From an uncultured Candidatus Melainabacteria bacterium (lineage in GTDB: Bacteria > Cyanobacteriota > Vampirovibrionia > Gastranaerophilales > Gastranaerophilaceae), in assembly GCA_934691935.1 (NCBI GenBank), contig CAKUTH010000001.1:248001-312000 (forward strand): DNA of 64,000 bases. The letters are read 5' to 3'. Below the pieces are notes generated by a model. That model saw only the letters and a list, made by a program, of their open reading frames with translations. It searched no databases and was not told the origin of the DNA. Below, in pieces: positions 1-9,012 of the stretch (position 1 is its first letter; each line of letters begins with the position of its first letter). The position numbers and the translations under genes were made by a program.

Positions 1-1887
1 ATTGTCCCCAGACCAGCTAATTTGCATTAATCTTTCTGGTTCAATGTGGTCTAATGTTTGACAATCGACACGATGAACAGTTACCCCTTTTGCACGGGTG
101 ACAACACCAACAATAGGCTCTCCAGGAATCGGAGAACAGCATTTAGCTATCGAGTACAAAAGTCCCTCAAGCCCAATAATATCCTTTTCTGATTTTTTCT
201 TAGCAACACTACCATGGAATTCTGGTGTTCTTTGCACTTCTGACTTTTTAATTTTATTAATTACTTTATTTACAGTGGTTTCACCATATCCTAAAGCTGC
301 AAACAAATCATCAGTCGACACATAATTCATCTGTTTTGCAATTCTGTCAAACTCTCCACTTTTCATGTGTTCATCAAACACAGCTTTTGTTAACTCATGT
401 TCTAAGTTTGAACGCCCTGCATCAATATGTTCTTCTCGATTGTTTTTCTTAAACCACTGTTTTATTTTTGAAGCTGCCTGCTTTGTTACAACAAAGTTTA
501 ACCAATCCAAACGTGGCGCAGGAGTTTTTGAGGTTAAGATTTCAACAATGTCGCCGTTGTGCAATTTTGTATCAAGTTGCGCAATACGGCCATTAACCAA
601 AGCACCAACGGTTTTGTTACCGACTTCTGAGTGAATTCTGTACGCAAAATCAACAGGAGTAGCGTTTACAGGCAAATCAAATACATCGCCGTTAGGTGTA
701 AATGCAAAAACTTGATCCGAAAACAAATCTATTTTTACAGAATTTACATAATCCTCAGCCGAAGTAACATCCTTATTATATTCAACGAGTTTGCGCATCC
801 ACGAGAACTGAACATCCGAAGGGTTATTCGCCTTTTGAGAGCCCTTTTCTTTATATCTCCAGTGCGCCGCAACCCCATATTCCGCAATTTCATGCATTTC
901 CCAAGTTCTAATTTGAACTTCCAACGGCTTTGAACGAGGTCCAATTACAGAGGTGTGCAAGGATTGGTAGCCATTGCCCTTTGGCATTGCAATATAATCT
1001 TTAAAACGCCCTGGAATTGGCTTAAATTGAGAGTGAATCAATCCCAAAACTTCATAACATTCTTTTTCGCTATCCACAATTACGCGAACTGCCGTAATAT
1101 CGTAAAGGTCATGGAATGCTATGTTCAAGCGTTTCATTTTGCTATAAATACTGTAATAGTGCTTTGCACGACCTGTAATTTGCGCATTTATACCACTTTT
1201 CTTTACATCTTGCGAAATCTTATCAATAAGAAGTTTTACCGTTGCTTCTCTTTCAGCTTTTGTCTGCGCAACCAATTGTGCAATCTCAAAATATTTATCA
1301 GGTTCTAAATACCTCAATGATAAATCTTCAAGCTCAGCTTTAATTCTTCCGATACCTAAACGGTTTGCCAAGGGTGCAAAAATATCAAGAGTTTCACGCG
1401 CAATTTTTTGTTGTTTGTTTGCAGCCATAAAGTTTAGGGTTCGCATATTATGTAATCGGTCGGCAAGTTTTAAAAATACAATTCTGATGTCACTTGCCAT
1501 TGCGATAAACAAACGCCTAAAGTTTTCAGCTTGACGCTCCTCTTTTGATTTGAATTGCAATTTACCAAGTTTCGTAACCCCTTGCACCAAAGTCAAAACA
1601 TCTTTTCCAAAAAGTCGTTCAATTTCTTCAGGTTTTGTATCGGTATCTTCCAAAATATCATGTAAAAATGCAGCCATAAGTGTATGACTGTCAACTTTTA
1701 AGCCAACTAAAATTTTTGCGACCTCGACAGGGTGAATGATATAAGGTTCTTCAGATATTCTGTACTGTCCTTCGTGAAGCCTTTTGGCAAACAAAAAAGC
1801 CTTCTCTATTTCTGCAATCTCATTCTCATCTCTGTTTTGTGCAATTAGTTCTTTTTTTATATCTTCAAAAAGTGGTTTTTCGCTCAT
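1..1887 (-). CDS. rel: Bifunctional (p)ppGpp synthetase/hydrolase (Rel/SpoT family), C-terminus cut off by window edge
   Basis: The enzyme makes and hydrolyses the alarmone (p)ppGpp in the cytoplasm (stringent response). Reading the minus strand from the ATG at 1887 gives an open frame of about 629 codons that leaves the window. The order is: an HD hydrolase domain with HDILEDT near residue 75; a synthetase domain with GRFKDYIAMPKGNGYQSLHT near residues 295-315; a TGS domain near 395-440; and a Cys-Cys zinc region (KCCSPIPG) near 585. The RxKD form (RFKD) is the one found in bifunctional Rel/SpoT enzymes, and the HD pair is intact, so both activities are expected. The final ACT domain is not visible. 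A GATAAT box at 1894-1899 (minus) ends 6 nt before the ATG with no Shine-Dalgarno site, so the mRNA may be leaderless. Confidence 0.95.
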   Translation of the reverse strand, partial: MSEKPLFEDIKKELIAQNRDENEIAEIEKAFLFAKRLHEGQYRISEEPYIIHPVEVAKILVGLKVDSHTLMAAFLHDILEDTDTKPEEIERLFGKDVLTLVQGVTKLGKLQFKSKEERQAENFRRLFIAMASDIRIVFLKLADRLHNMRTLNFMAANKQQKIARETLDIFAPLANRLGIGRIKAELEDLSLRYLEPDKYFEIAQLVAQTKAEREATVKLLIDKISQDVKKSGINAQITGRAKHYYSIYSKMKRLNIAFHDLYDITAVRVIVDSEKECYEVLGLIHSQFKPIPGRFKDYIAMPKGNGYQSLHTSVIGPRSKPLEVQIRTWEMHEIAEYGVAAHWRYKEKGSQKANNPSDVQFSWMRKLVEYNKDVTSAEDYVNSVKIDLFSDQVFAFTPNGDVFDLPVNATPVDFAYRIHSEVGNKTVGALVNGRIAQLDTKLHNGDIVEILTSKTPAPRLDWLNFVVTKQAASKIKQWFKKNNREEHIDAGRSNLEHELTKAVFDEHMKSGEFDRIAKQMNYVSTDDLFAALGYGETTVNKVINKIKKSEVQRTPEFHGSVAKKKSEKDIIGLEGLLYSIAKCCSPIPGEPIVGVVTRAKGVTVHRVDCQTLDHIEPERLMQISWSGDN

Positions 1888-1942
1888 GGTATAATTATCA
1901 TACAGATTTTTTCAAAATTTTTCAAGTAGGTAAAGGTAAAAA

Positions 1943-2218
1943 ATGCTAAAAGAAACAAAAGACGGTATTATTTTGACACTTAGAATTTCTCCAAATGCGT
2001 CCAAAAATGAGATTATACAAGAAGATTCAGGGCTAAAAGTTAAAATTACCGCTCAACCAATAGACGGCAAAGCCAACAAAGCCCTAATAGAATTTTTATC
2101 AAAAAATTTCAAAATTCCTAAGTCATATTTCAAGATAATCAGGGGCGAAACCGCTAAAGACAAGACAATACTCATCTCTAATACAGATATAGAATATTTG
2201 TTAAAATTTATTAAGTGA
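1943..2218 (+). CDS. DUF167/YggU family protein
   Basis: This 91-residue protein matches the small DUF167 (YggU) family, whose biochemical role is not established. Visible family features are an N-terminal strand with RISPNASKN, the central AQPIDGKANKALIEFLSK, and a C-terminal IIRGETAKDKTILI segment. The length is normal for the family. It is divergent from the rel gene, with only 55 bp between the two starts. An AGGTAAAGGT stretch just upstream can act as a ribosome site, in contrast to the leaderless-looking rel start on the other side. Confidence 0.85.
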   Translation: MLKETKDGIILTLRISPNASKNEIIQEDSGLKVKITAQPIDGKANKALIEFLSKNFKIPKSYFKIIRGETAKDKTILISNTDIEYLLKFIK

Positions 2219-2255
2219 ATACGTATTCTTTAAATCTTCATGGTAAAATACGCGT

Positions 2256-2324
2256 ATGACAATACAGATTACTTTAAAATTTAAACATCAACATCATAGC
2301 GTCCTTGAGGGGCTATGGAGTTGA
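2256..2324 (+). CDS. Candidate leader peptide (22 residues) within the attenuator
   Basis: This is a short ORF starting at an ATG placed 6 nt after a TAAAAT box, the same spacing as several other genes in this window; there is no Shine-Dalgarno site. The peptide contains HQHH at positions 11-14 and one Trp at 21. Its stop codon lies inside the hairpin at 2287-2325, so a translating ribosome would cover the strand needed for antitermination. The resemblance to the His-rich hisL leader is superficial, because the downstream gene is not a histidine gene. Coding is inferred from position only. Confidence 0.35.
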   Translation: MTIQITLKFKHQHHSVLEGLWS

Positions 2325-2357
2325 TTGTGTTTTGAAGTTTTAATATTCAATTCAAGA

Positions 2358-2395
2358 AACTGCCTCTCAAGGAAAATTTGTGAGGTAGTTTTTTT
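2358..2395 (+). terminator. Conditional terminator hairpin of the attenuator
   Basis: AACTGCCTC pairs with GAGGTAGTT (one G-U) and is followed by TTTTTTT. It lies before the start of the 410-residue ORF, not after a gene, and its 5' arm overlaps the antiterminator strand at 2362-2373. Confidence 0.65.
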
Positions 2396-2416
2396 AGAAT
2401 TGGAGAAAATAGACAA

Positions 2417-3649
2417 ATGGCATTAGCAAATATAATTTCAGCTATTGGAAATAATAGCAGTGTATACCCCCTCATAGTCCGCGATTGTGGCATCGAAGTC
2501 CCTACAAAAATAGCCCTTACTTATTATCAAAATAAGCAAGAGTCTAAAGAGATTGCGTATCTCGGAGCTAGAGAAAGATTTATTGATGAATACTCATCCT
2601 CAGCAGTTTGGCTTGGTGGAATTCCTTTGGTCGGCTGGATGTGCGACAAATTAATACAAGCAAAAGGTTTCAATTCAAAAGTAAATCTCAAATTATTTAA
2701 CGCGAAATCAGATTTACAAGGTATTGACTATAATATTAAAAAATTCAAAGATATTGCTCCAGATGCAGTAAAAGACTTGGTTAAAGCAAAAGAAAATAAA
2801 AAACTTTACGAAAAACTACTCGCTGGCAAATTTATTGCTTCTACTGGTATTCCGATTTTATTTATGGGATTTATTCTCCCTAAATTAGTTTTTGCATCGT
2901 CTGCTAAAAAAATTGAAGCACTTAGAAAAAAAGAAGCTGAGAAAAAACAGGCTAACTTTGTGCAAAAAGATAAGTTTATAAACTTTACTGGTGCAAACTG
3001 GGTGCAAAAAATAGCAAATTTTTCAGCGCAAGACAAAATGGCTGTAACCGACGGTGGATATTCAATCGGCAGAGTTGCAACAGCACGCAATAAAAATGAA
3101 ACAATTGATATTTCTTTCAAAATGGCAGGTATGATGTTTTTGAACTATGTCGCGCCAAAATGGATTGAAAAAGGCTTAAACAAACTTACAGGTGTAGAAC
3201 TCGACCCAATTATCCTTGCTGATGAAGATTTTTTATCTAAAATAAATAAAAACACTCTAAAATTACCAAAAACTGACAGCGCAAAGGATTTGTTTGACTT
3301 CATTGACGATATTAAAAACAAGGATACATTATTTATAAAATATGCAAAGAAGTTTGAAAAAATCACGATGCTTGATGACAACATCAGAGATCCTCGCGCA
3401 TTTGTTGATACAGAAGCACTTGGAAAATTCAGAAACGATTTAGAAAAATTTGCCAAAAAAGTAAAACTTGGCGGAGAAGGTGTCTTAAAAAAAGCGAAAT
3501 TTGCAAAATCAGCCAACATTTTAACAAACATTACCTTAAGTAGTTTCTTGCTTGCTTATGCACTTCCAAAAGCTCAATTCGCATTTAGAAAACTTGTTAC
3601 TGGTTCTGATTTAGAACCAGGACTTGCACCAGCTAAAAAAAATATTTAA
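2417..3649 (+). CDS. Lineage-specific membrane-associated protein, paralogue of the 56.4 kb gene
   Basis: I do not recognise a named family for this 410-residue protein. It is clearly related to the protein at 56355-57698: both start with a G-N-N-[SN]-S-[VL]-x-P-L segment, then RFIDE(Y/F) and a hydrophobic W-L-x-GIP stretch. Both carry a lysine-rich mid-region and an F-x-G motif (INFTG here, near residue 190) before a second conserved block. Hydrophobic segments near residues 60-75, 145-165 and 375-395 suggest membrane association. GGAGA sits 10 nt before the ATG. Expression is probably controlled by the attenuator immediately upstream. Function unknown. Confidence 0.7.
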   Translation: MALANIISAIGNNSSVYPLIVRDCGIEVPTKIALTYYQNKQESKEIAYLGARERFIDEYSSSAVWLGGIPLVGWMCDKLIQAKGFNSKVNLKLFNAKSDLQGIDYNIKKFKDIAPDAVKDLVKAKENKKLYEKLLAGKFIASTGIPILFMGFILPKLVFASSAKKIEALRKKEAEKKQANFVQKDKFINFTGANWVQKIANFSAQDKMAVTDGGYSIGRVATARNKNETIDISFKMAGMMFLNYVAPKWIEKGLNKLTGVELDPIILADEDFLSKINKNTLKLPKTDSAKDLFDFIDDIKNKDTLFIKYAKKFEKITMLDDNIRDPRAFVDTEALGKFRNDLEKFAKKVKLGGEGVLKKAKFAKSANILTNITLSSFLLAYALPKAQFAFRKLVTGSDLEPGLAPAKKNI

Positions 3650-3652
3650 CGA

Positions 3653-5314
3653 TTAAATATCAAATAATCTGTGCAAACGAGTTTGAATATCTTCTTCATC
3701 TAAATCTTGAGTAACCTTGTTCAAATCAATCGCCATTTGATAGTAATGTGCTGAGTCATTTGTAAATCCCATAGCTTGAGAGGCTCTGCCTGCGTTAAAA
3801 TAAGCAAGAGTGTAACTTGGATTTAGCTCAATTGCGGTTTCAAAGTATTCAAGAGCTTCTTCTGCATCATTCAACCCATCAAGATAAAGGATTCCAAGAT
3901 TATTGTGAGCATATTCATTTTCAGGATTTAAGTCAATCGCTTTGTGGAACGAAACAAGTGCTTCTTCCAAATAATCATTTTCCCACAAGGCGATACCTGC
4001 TTTTGAGTACCCTCTGTAATCATCTGGATTAAGCATAATCGCGTCGCAATAAGTTCTAATTGCGCTATCCAAATCATAGGTTGCCATATACGTATCACCA
4101 AGCGCTAAATATAATTCATAATTATTCGGATCAAGAATTAACCCAGCCTGATAGGTTGAAATACCAGCCTCAATATTTCCTTTAATTTCAGTGTAAATAG
4201 ACCCAAGAGCTTGGCAGACAATAGATGTCCATTCTTTGTCAGGGTTGATTGAAATAGCTTTTTGATAGTGTTCGATAGCATCATCATATAATTCAGCCTT
4301 TGAATAAGCATAAGCAAGTGAATTATTGTAAAATGGATTTTCGCTATCGTTATCAACAGCCAACTTAAACGCACTTATTGAATTGATTTTATCTTCTTTA
4401 TTCAAATACAAGTGTCCCAATTCATAATAGATTTGAGCAGTATCTAAATTGAACTCTAAAAGTCTTTCGTAACAATCAATTGCATCATCAACATTTTCAG
4501 GGAAGTAAGTTTGCAAAACTGTTGCCAGCTTAACCAAAACTTCTCGGTTTTGTGGGTTTTGTTCAAGCACTTTTCTATAGCAATCAACTGCAAAATCTAA
4601 TTCTTTATTTTTAAGAGCTATATCGCCAATTTTGTTATAATAAATTTCGCCATGACTCGTTGCAGTAACAGCTTGCTTATACAAATTCTCAGCAGTAGGG
4701 TACAGCTTGAATTTTTCTAGGAATTTCCCAACTGTATTGTAAGTAAACACTGAAAAATCGTCTGAAATGTTTTTATAAAACATTTTCATCGACGGCTTAT
4801 CCCATGCCAGCATTATGCTACCCGAGATGAAATAATATAAGAAATTAAAATAATCTGTAGCTTTTGCTTCTTGAGAATTTATTTTCTGCAAAATTGACTG
4901 CGATAATATTAATCTTGGGCGAGCTGATTTCATTTTTCCCATTCTTATTGCAGATTTAAACTCTTGTTCTGCGGATTTGAAATCATTTGCCAATTTCATG
5001 AAAAATCCAGTGTACAAATGTGCATTAAGATTTTGTGGAGCTAATGAAACTGCAGTTTTACATTGTTCTATAGCTGTATCCAAGCTAATTTGCCCTTGTT
5101 CCCACATTAAAGTAGCAAGCCTGTAATACGCTTCAGGCATCGCTGGGTCGTACTTAACAGCGTCAATATAAGCCTCGATGGCTTCTTGCAAATCGCTATT
5201 CTGCAAACGCACCAAATATTTTTCGTGTGCATTTCTGGCTTTTTCTAGTGCAATCTTAGCTTTATCAGGGTTTGCTGACTGTATCGATTGTAGTAAAATT
5301 TGTTCTGACATCAA
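3653..5314 (-). CDS. Tetratricopeptide-repeat (TPR) protein
   Basis: A 553-residue protein built almost entirely of TPR units. The canonical 34-residue pattern (A-x-x-x-[LY]-G at the first helix, then A-x-x-x-[YF]-x-x-A-[IL]-x-[LI]-[ND]-P) recurs about a dozen times. It is clearest in the C-terminal half, for example DAIEHYQKAISINPD and EALVSFHKAIDLNPENE. There is no signal peptide or membrane segment, so it is expected to be a cytoplasmic scaffold for protein-protein contacts; the partner is unknown. A GGAG site precedes the ATG at 5314. It converges on the upstream membrane-protein gene with a 3-bp gap. Confidence 0.85.
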   Translation of the reverse strand: MMSEQILLQSIQSANPDKAKIALEKARNAHEKYLVRLQNSDLQEAIEAYIDAVKYDPAMPEAYYRLATLMWEQGQISLDTAIEQCKTAVSLAPQNLNAHLYTGFFMKLANDFKSAEQEFKSAIRMGKMKSARPRLILSQSILQKINSQEAKATDYFNFLYYFISGSIMLAWDKPSMKMFYKNISDDFSVFTYNTVGKFLEKFKLYPTAENLYKQAVTATSHGEIYYNKIGDIALKNKELDFAVDCYRKVLEQNPQNREVLVKLATVLQTYFPENVDDAIDCYERLLEFNLDTAQIYYELGHLYLNKEDKINSISAFKLAVDNDSENPFYNNSLAYAYSKAELYDDAIEHYQKAISINPDKEWTSIVCQALGSIYTEIKGNIEAGISTYQAGLILDPNNYELYLALGDTYMATYDLDSAIRTYCDAIMLNPDDYRGYSKAGIALWENDYLEEALVSFHKAIDLNPENEYAHNNLGILYLDGLNDAEEALEYFETAIELNPSYTLAYFNAGRASQAMGFTNDSAHYYQMAIDLNKVTQDLDEEDIQTRLHRLFDI

Positions 5315-5419
5315 TGAGCTCCAATAAGATGTGTGTTTTCTTTCATAAATAATCTTTCGACATTATTTATTCTAATCTTTACAAAACTTAATTAATATCA
5401 TCTACATGGAGTATAAATT

Positions 5420-6643
5420 TTACTTATTTGAAAACGAATAAACGATTTCTCGATTGTATTCTTCTCCAGCTTTCAAAATACCTTTTTCTTTAAAATTTTC
5501 AGTATTTATTGCGTTCGGATAAAATTGAGGTTCTACACAAAACGAAGAACGTTTTTCATAACGACTTCTACTCTTTCCTTCAGGTTGCGCGGATTTGCCT
5601 AAATGGTTGGCAGTATAAAACTGAAACCCTGAAAGATTTGTCGAAACTTTCATATTTATTCCTGTTTTTTCAGATAAAACATCTGCGACCTCAACCAAAC
5701 TCTTGCCATCATAGTTATCTACGCAATAATTTTGGTCAAACCCTGTACCTATTTTTATTTGTTCATGCTCTGAATTTATAACATCTCCGATTTTTTTAGG
5801 TGTTTTAAAATCAAAAGGCGTACCTTCTACATCCGCAATCTCTCCTGTTGGGACTGCGATTTCACTATTAACCGTGTATTTTGAAGAATTCGGTAACTTT
5901 ACAATATGGTCTAAAACAGAATTTTCTGAAGTATTTTCAGCTCCATCAAGATTAAAATAGGAGTGATTTGTTAAATTCACAATGGTATCTTTGTCAGTTT
6001 TTGCGCTATATAAAACGTGAAGTCTGTTTGCATTATCAAACTTATACGTAACATGCATTTCAACATTCGCAGGATAACCATTTTCCATATCTTTTTTAGT
6101 ATAAGAAAATTCAATACCGTCTTTTAAAGGTTTTGCTTTCCAATTCTTAACATCAAGTCCCTTGCTTCCACCGTGAGAATGCGTTTTCCCGTTATCTTTA
6201 TTACATTCTAAAGTATATTCTTTTCCATTCAATATAAACTTGCCGTCGCTGATTTTGTTTGCATAAGGTCCAATTGTACCACCAGCATGCCCGACAGGTG
6301 CAGTTTCATAAGGAGTTACATTATTGTATCCTTGAGTTACATCAACCATTTTTCCATTTTTATCTGGAACTTTTATGGACGTGATAGTTGCACCAAATGT
6401 AGATAAATCTACACTTGCGCCATTTTTATTTTTTATTGTGTAAAGGTATGTTTTTTCACCAGATTTTAATGTACCAAAAGATTTTTTGCTTATTTCCATG
6501 CCTGAATAATCATTTACATCTTGTACAGTTTTGACGTAAGTGTCTTTCATTGGCTCTTGTTGTAAAAAAGCTGTTTGTACAATTTTGTGAGAAATATTAT
6601 TGTTTGGGTTAAACATCACGTGTGGATTAAAATCTATTGGCAT
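5420..6643 (-). CDS. galM: Galactose mutarotase (aldose 1-epimerase)
   Basis: It interconverts the alpha and beta anomers of galactose or glucose. Family residues are in place: HGG at His157, NHSYFNL with the catalytic His227, the substrate Asp in GFDQNY (303), and the catalytic Glu371 in CVEPQFYPNA. The catalytic core is normal, but an extra ~45 residues precede it (rich in Asn and Gln, no signal peptide). The start is supported by AAAAGGAG 8 nt before the ATG. No other galactose genes are adjacent. Orphan mutarotases in this context could equally act on another hexose. Confidence 0.9.
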   Translation of the reverse strand: MPIDFNPHVMFNPNNNISHKIVQTAFLQQEPMKDTYVKTVQDVNDYSGMEISKKSFGTLKSGEKTYLYTIKNKNGASVDLSTFGATITSIKVPDKNGKMVDVTQGYNNVTPYETAPVGHAGGTIGPYANKISDGKFILNGKEYTLECNKDNGKTHSHGGSKGLDVKNWKAKPLKDGIEFSYTKKDMENGYPANVEMHVTYKFDNANRLHVLYSAKTDKDTIVNLTNHSYFNLDGAENTSENSVLDHIVKLPNSSKYTVNSEIAVPTGEIADVEGTPFDFKTPKKIGDVINSEHEQIKIGTGFDQNYCVDNYDGKSLVEVADVLSEKTGINMKVSTNLSGFQFYTANHLGKSAQPEGKSRSRYEKRSSFCVEPQFYPNAINTENFKEKGILKAGEEYNREIVYSFSNK

Positions 6644-6680
6644 TACATACTCCTTTTTTCTTTATTTTAGCATAAATTAT

Positions 6681-8063
6681 TTAAACCAAAATTTCTTGCT
6701 CACATTTGTAAATAACATATCCCAAATTTGCTTTTGGCGGTTTCTTTAAATATTTCCGCTTTGTATAAATTACACTAACCTTTGAGGACAATGAGCCTTT
6801 TGAATATTTTTTTGCAAGTTTTGCACACTCAAATATTAATTTGTCAGATGGATTTTCGCATTTCAAAAGAACGTGAGAACCCGCACAATCTCTTGTATGA
6901 AACCATAAATCTTCATCTTTGGATAACTTTGATACAATGTAGTCGTTTTGTCTGTTATTTTTTCCGACATAGACATCAAAACCTTCTATTTGCAACGGTT
7001 CAATCATCACTTTTTTTGTAGATTTAACTTGCTTTTCTGGTTCAATTTCTGATTTTATTTCTAATAACTCGTCCATATCGTTCGCCAATTCCAGCGAATA
7101 AAGAATTTGTTCATTATATTCAATATTTTCTTTAAGTTTTAACGACATCTCCTGCATTTTTTCATGTGCAGTTTTAGATTTGTTATACAACTTATAATAC
7201 CTGTTAGCATTATCTTTCAGGGTTTTTGTTTCATCAAGTTCTATTGAATTTTCACAATTATTTTCGTAATCATAAACATTTATCGTTTTTAAATAATCTT
7301 TATTGTTATAAAGATTTGCCATTATCAAATCGCCATACAACCTGTATTTATCATAATCTTTATCGTTAGCTGATTGTATTTTTTTTAGAGATGTTTTATC
7401 TTTTTTAATTTTTTTATTTACAATTTGCGCGCAATCGGATTTTACCCTTTTGATTTTATCGTCACTAATTATTTGCGCATAATATGAATCAATTTCTGAC
7501 GGCAAAATATTCTTATCCGCACAATACCAACTGTTTGGACGTCCTGACGGATAAACGTAAGGCAATCCCCCAGCCATTTCACGTTCTCGACTTTTTTCAG
7601 CTCCGACATTATGCGCACAGCCTAAAATTATATTCGTATCGTAATTGTATAAAATAACATTGGAATATTTTCCCATAAGTTCAATTGCCAAGCACAAATA
7701 AATTTTTTCAGACAACTCATTATATGTTTCTATATAAAACTCCAAAATCCTTTCGAACTCAGGTTGTTCAACATGTGATATAACCGCATTTTCTAAATAT
7801 TTTCTTAAAAGCATACAAAACATTGGCGGTTTTTGAGGGATTTCAATAAACCGTTTTAACTCATTTTCCTTACTCATGAAACACACATGATAATATTGAG
7901 GGTTAATATTTATATAAAATTTCCTTGATTCACCTTTGTTTCTGATTACAAACACAAAATCTCGTCTTGTCGGTTGCTGAATTTTTTGTATCCTTGCACC
8001 CGTTAAAAAATCCGAATTTTCCCCTATCCAATTTTTGAGCATCAAGCTATTATAATTAATCAT
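6681..8063 (-). CDS. rqcH: RqcH-like NFACT (fibronectin-binding A type) ribosome quality-control protein
   Basis: NFACT proteins such as Bacillus RqcH bind split 50S subunits carrying stalled peptidyl-tRNA and add C-terminal Ala tails. The N-terminal NFACT-N domain shows the FERILEF and IELMGKYSNVIL motifs (residues ~103-137). A coiled-coil middle follows, then an NFACT-R domain with DLWFHTRDCAGSHVLLK near 395-411. At 460 residues it is shorter than the usual 550-590. The invariant Asp-Arg pair of RqcH is here Glu104-Arg105, a conservative change. The promoter reads TTGTTT-17 bp-TAAACT, with the -10 ending 6 nt before the ATG, so the transcript may be leaderless. Confidence 0.85.
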   Translation of the reverse strand: MINYNSLMLKNWIGENSDFLTGARIQKIQQPTRRDFVFVIRNKGESRKFYININPQYYHVCFMSKENELKRFIEIPQKPPMFCMLLRKYLENAVISHVEQPEFERILEFYIETYNELSEKIYLCLAIELMGKYSNVILYNYDTNIILGCAHNVGAEKSREREMAGGLPYVYPSGRPNSWYCADKNILPSEIDSYYAQIISDDKIKRVKSDCAQIVNKKIKKDKTSLKKIQSANDKDYDKYRLYGDLIMANLYNNKDYLKTINVYDYENNCENSIELDETKTLKDNANRYYKLYNKSKTAHEKMQEMSLKLKENIEYNEQILYSLELANDMDELLEIKSEIEPEKQVKSTKKVMIEPLQIEGFDVYVGKNNRQNDYIVSKLSKDEDLWFHTRDCAGSHVLLKCENPSDKLIFECAKLAKKYSKGSLSSKVSVIYTKRKYLKKPPKANLGYVIYKCEQEILV

Positions 8064-8069
8064 ACAAAT

Positions 8070-8098
8070 AGTTTACAATGAATTAAAGTCATAAACAA
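8070..8098 (-). promoter_or_regulatory. Promoter of the rqcH-like gene, predicted leaderless
   Basis: On the minus strand a TTGTTT box (8093-8098), a 17-bp spacer and a TAAACT box (8070-8075) end 6 nt before the ATG at 8063. A transcript started at the usual distance would begin at or next to the start codon. Confidence 0.5.
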
Positions 8099-8147
8099 GT
8101 AAAAAAAATACATACAACTAGCAAAAAAAATTTTGTTTGGATTTATA

Positions 8148-8903
8148 ATGAATATGAACATATTAAAAATAAACCAAAAAGCATTATTTTACCCTCAAAA
8201 AATCGCAAAGGGAACTCAAGCAGAACGACTTCTAAAAGCAACAGCATCTAGCATAGATGTATTTAAAGAATTACGCTACGACTTTGTAAATAGAGAAATT
8301 AAGGCATCAGACGTAAAAAGAGGTCTAAAAAAAGTTGCTGGCAAAGATATCGGGGTAAGAATTGAACTTAAAGACACACCTAATAGCACAAAGACTGGAG
8401 TTTACGGAACTACAACTGGACTCAAGGGGTATGTCCTACATTTACAAAACATTTTCTATACAAAGAAAATTTCTCAAGGGCAATTACCTGTAATTATGCA
8501 ACGAATAAATGAAATGTTTATTTTTGCATTCAATCCAAAAATCATAAAAAGAGAAGTTTCGATTTTTTCCAAAAGGCAAGACCTTAAAGCATGCAATGAA
8601 TTTTTTACAGAATACATAAGCGGTAAAAAAAGTCCTACTGACAAACTCTTAAACAAATTATTAAGCAAAAAACCAGTCGAAGAACAAATCAATTTATTAC
8701 AATTGCTCCGATACAAAACAATGACAAAACTTGGTTTGGCACAAGCTGAGTCAACCTTAGACAGACACATTTGCAAATTTGAAAACAGTCATATTATTAA
8801 CAAAAATTATGATAAGAAAATTCAAGATTTGAATTCAAAATTAGAAATTTTGAATAACAAACTCGCGCAAATCATTAAAAAAGAAAGAGCAAAAATGTCT
8901 TAA
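8148..8903 (+). CDS. Hypothetical protein with C-terminal coiled coil
   Basis: A protein of about 251 residues that I do not recognise. I chose the ATG at 8148 (GGA 6 nt upstream) over the in-frame TTG at 8133. The N-terminal half is mixed alpha/beta with a Gly/Thr-rich turn (VYGTTTGLKGY). The last ~45 residues (KKIQDLNSKLEILNNKLAQI) have a clear heptad pattern expected for a coiled coil. There is no signal peptide or membrane helix. It stands alone between the divergent rqcH-like gene and the nfeD operon promoter. Confidence 0.6.
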   Translation: MNMNILKINQKALFYPQKIAKGTQAERLLKATASSIDVFKELRYDFVNREIKASDVKRGLKKVAGKDIGVRIELKDTPNSTKTGVYGTTTGLKGYVLHLQNIFYTKKISQGQLPVIMQRINEMFIFAFNPKIIKREVSIFSKRQDLKACNEFFTEYISGKKSPTDKLLNKLLSKKPVEEQINLLQLLRYKTMTKLGLAQAESTLDRHICKFENSHIINKNYDKKIQDLNSKLEILNNKLAQIIKKERAKMS

Positions 8904-8962
8904 GATTGTATTTCAATTTTTGACAATTAAAATTTCACCATTATTTAAGCCCATTCATTATA

Positions 8963-8991
8963 TTGACATAACTAGAAATATAAACTATAAT
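8963..8991 (+). promoter_or_regulatory. Consensus sigma-70-type promoter of the nfeD-SPFH operon
   Basis: TTGACA (8963-8968), a 17-bp spacer and TATAAT (8986-8991) match the housekeeping consensus exactly. The expected start is near 8998, leaving a short leader with AAGGAG before the ATG at 9013. Confidence 0.85.
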
Positions 8992-9012
8992 TGAGCAAAA
9001 GGAGAGTTTAAA

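Larger units (their letters stand above)
2241..2397 (+). promoter_or_regulatory. Probable transcription attenuator (leader region) of the following membrane-protein gene
   Basis: An extended -10 (TGG + TAAAAT, 2241-2249) is followed after 6 nt by an ATG at 2256. Three RNA pairings are visible. (1) A hairpin at 2287-2325: ATCAAC/GTTGAT and CATAGC/GCTATG around an 11-nt loop. (2) A 12-bp pairing of 2302-2313 (TCCTTGAGGGGC), mostly that loop, with 2362-2373 (GCCTCTCAAGGA), containing one G-U. (3) A 9-bp terminator stem, 2358-2366 with 2382-2390, followed by seven T. Pairings 2 and 3 use the same bases, so they exclude each other, which is the logic of an attenuator or riboswitch. The signal that is sensed is unknown. 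Confidence 0.6.

Noticed and set aside
2256..2324. Interpretation of the leader peptide as a hisL-type histidine attenuator
   Set aside because: Only three His codons, and the downstream gene is not in histidine metabolism; the signal stays unknown.
8133..8147. TTG start for the 8.1 kb hypothetical gene
   Set aside because: The ATG at 8148 has a GGA at suitable distance; the TTG has none.
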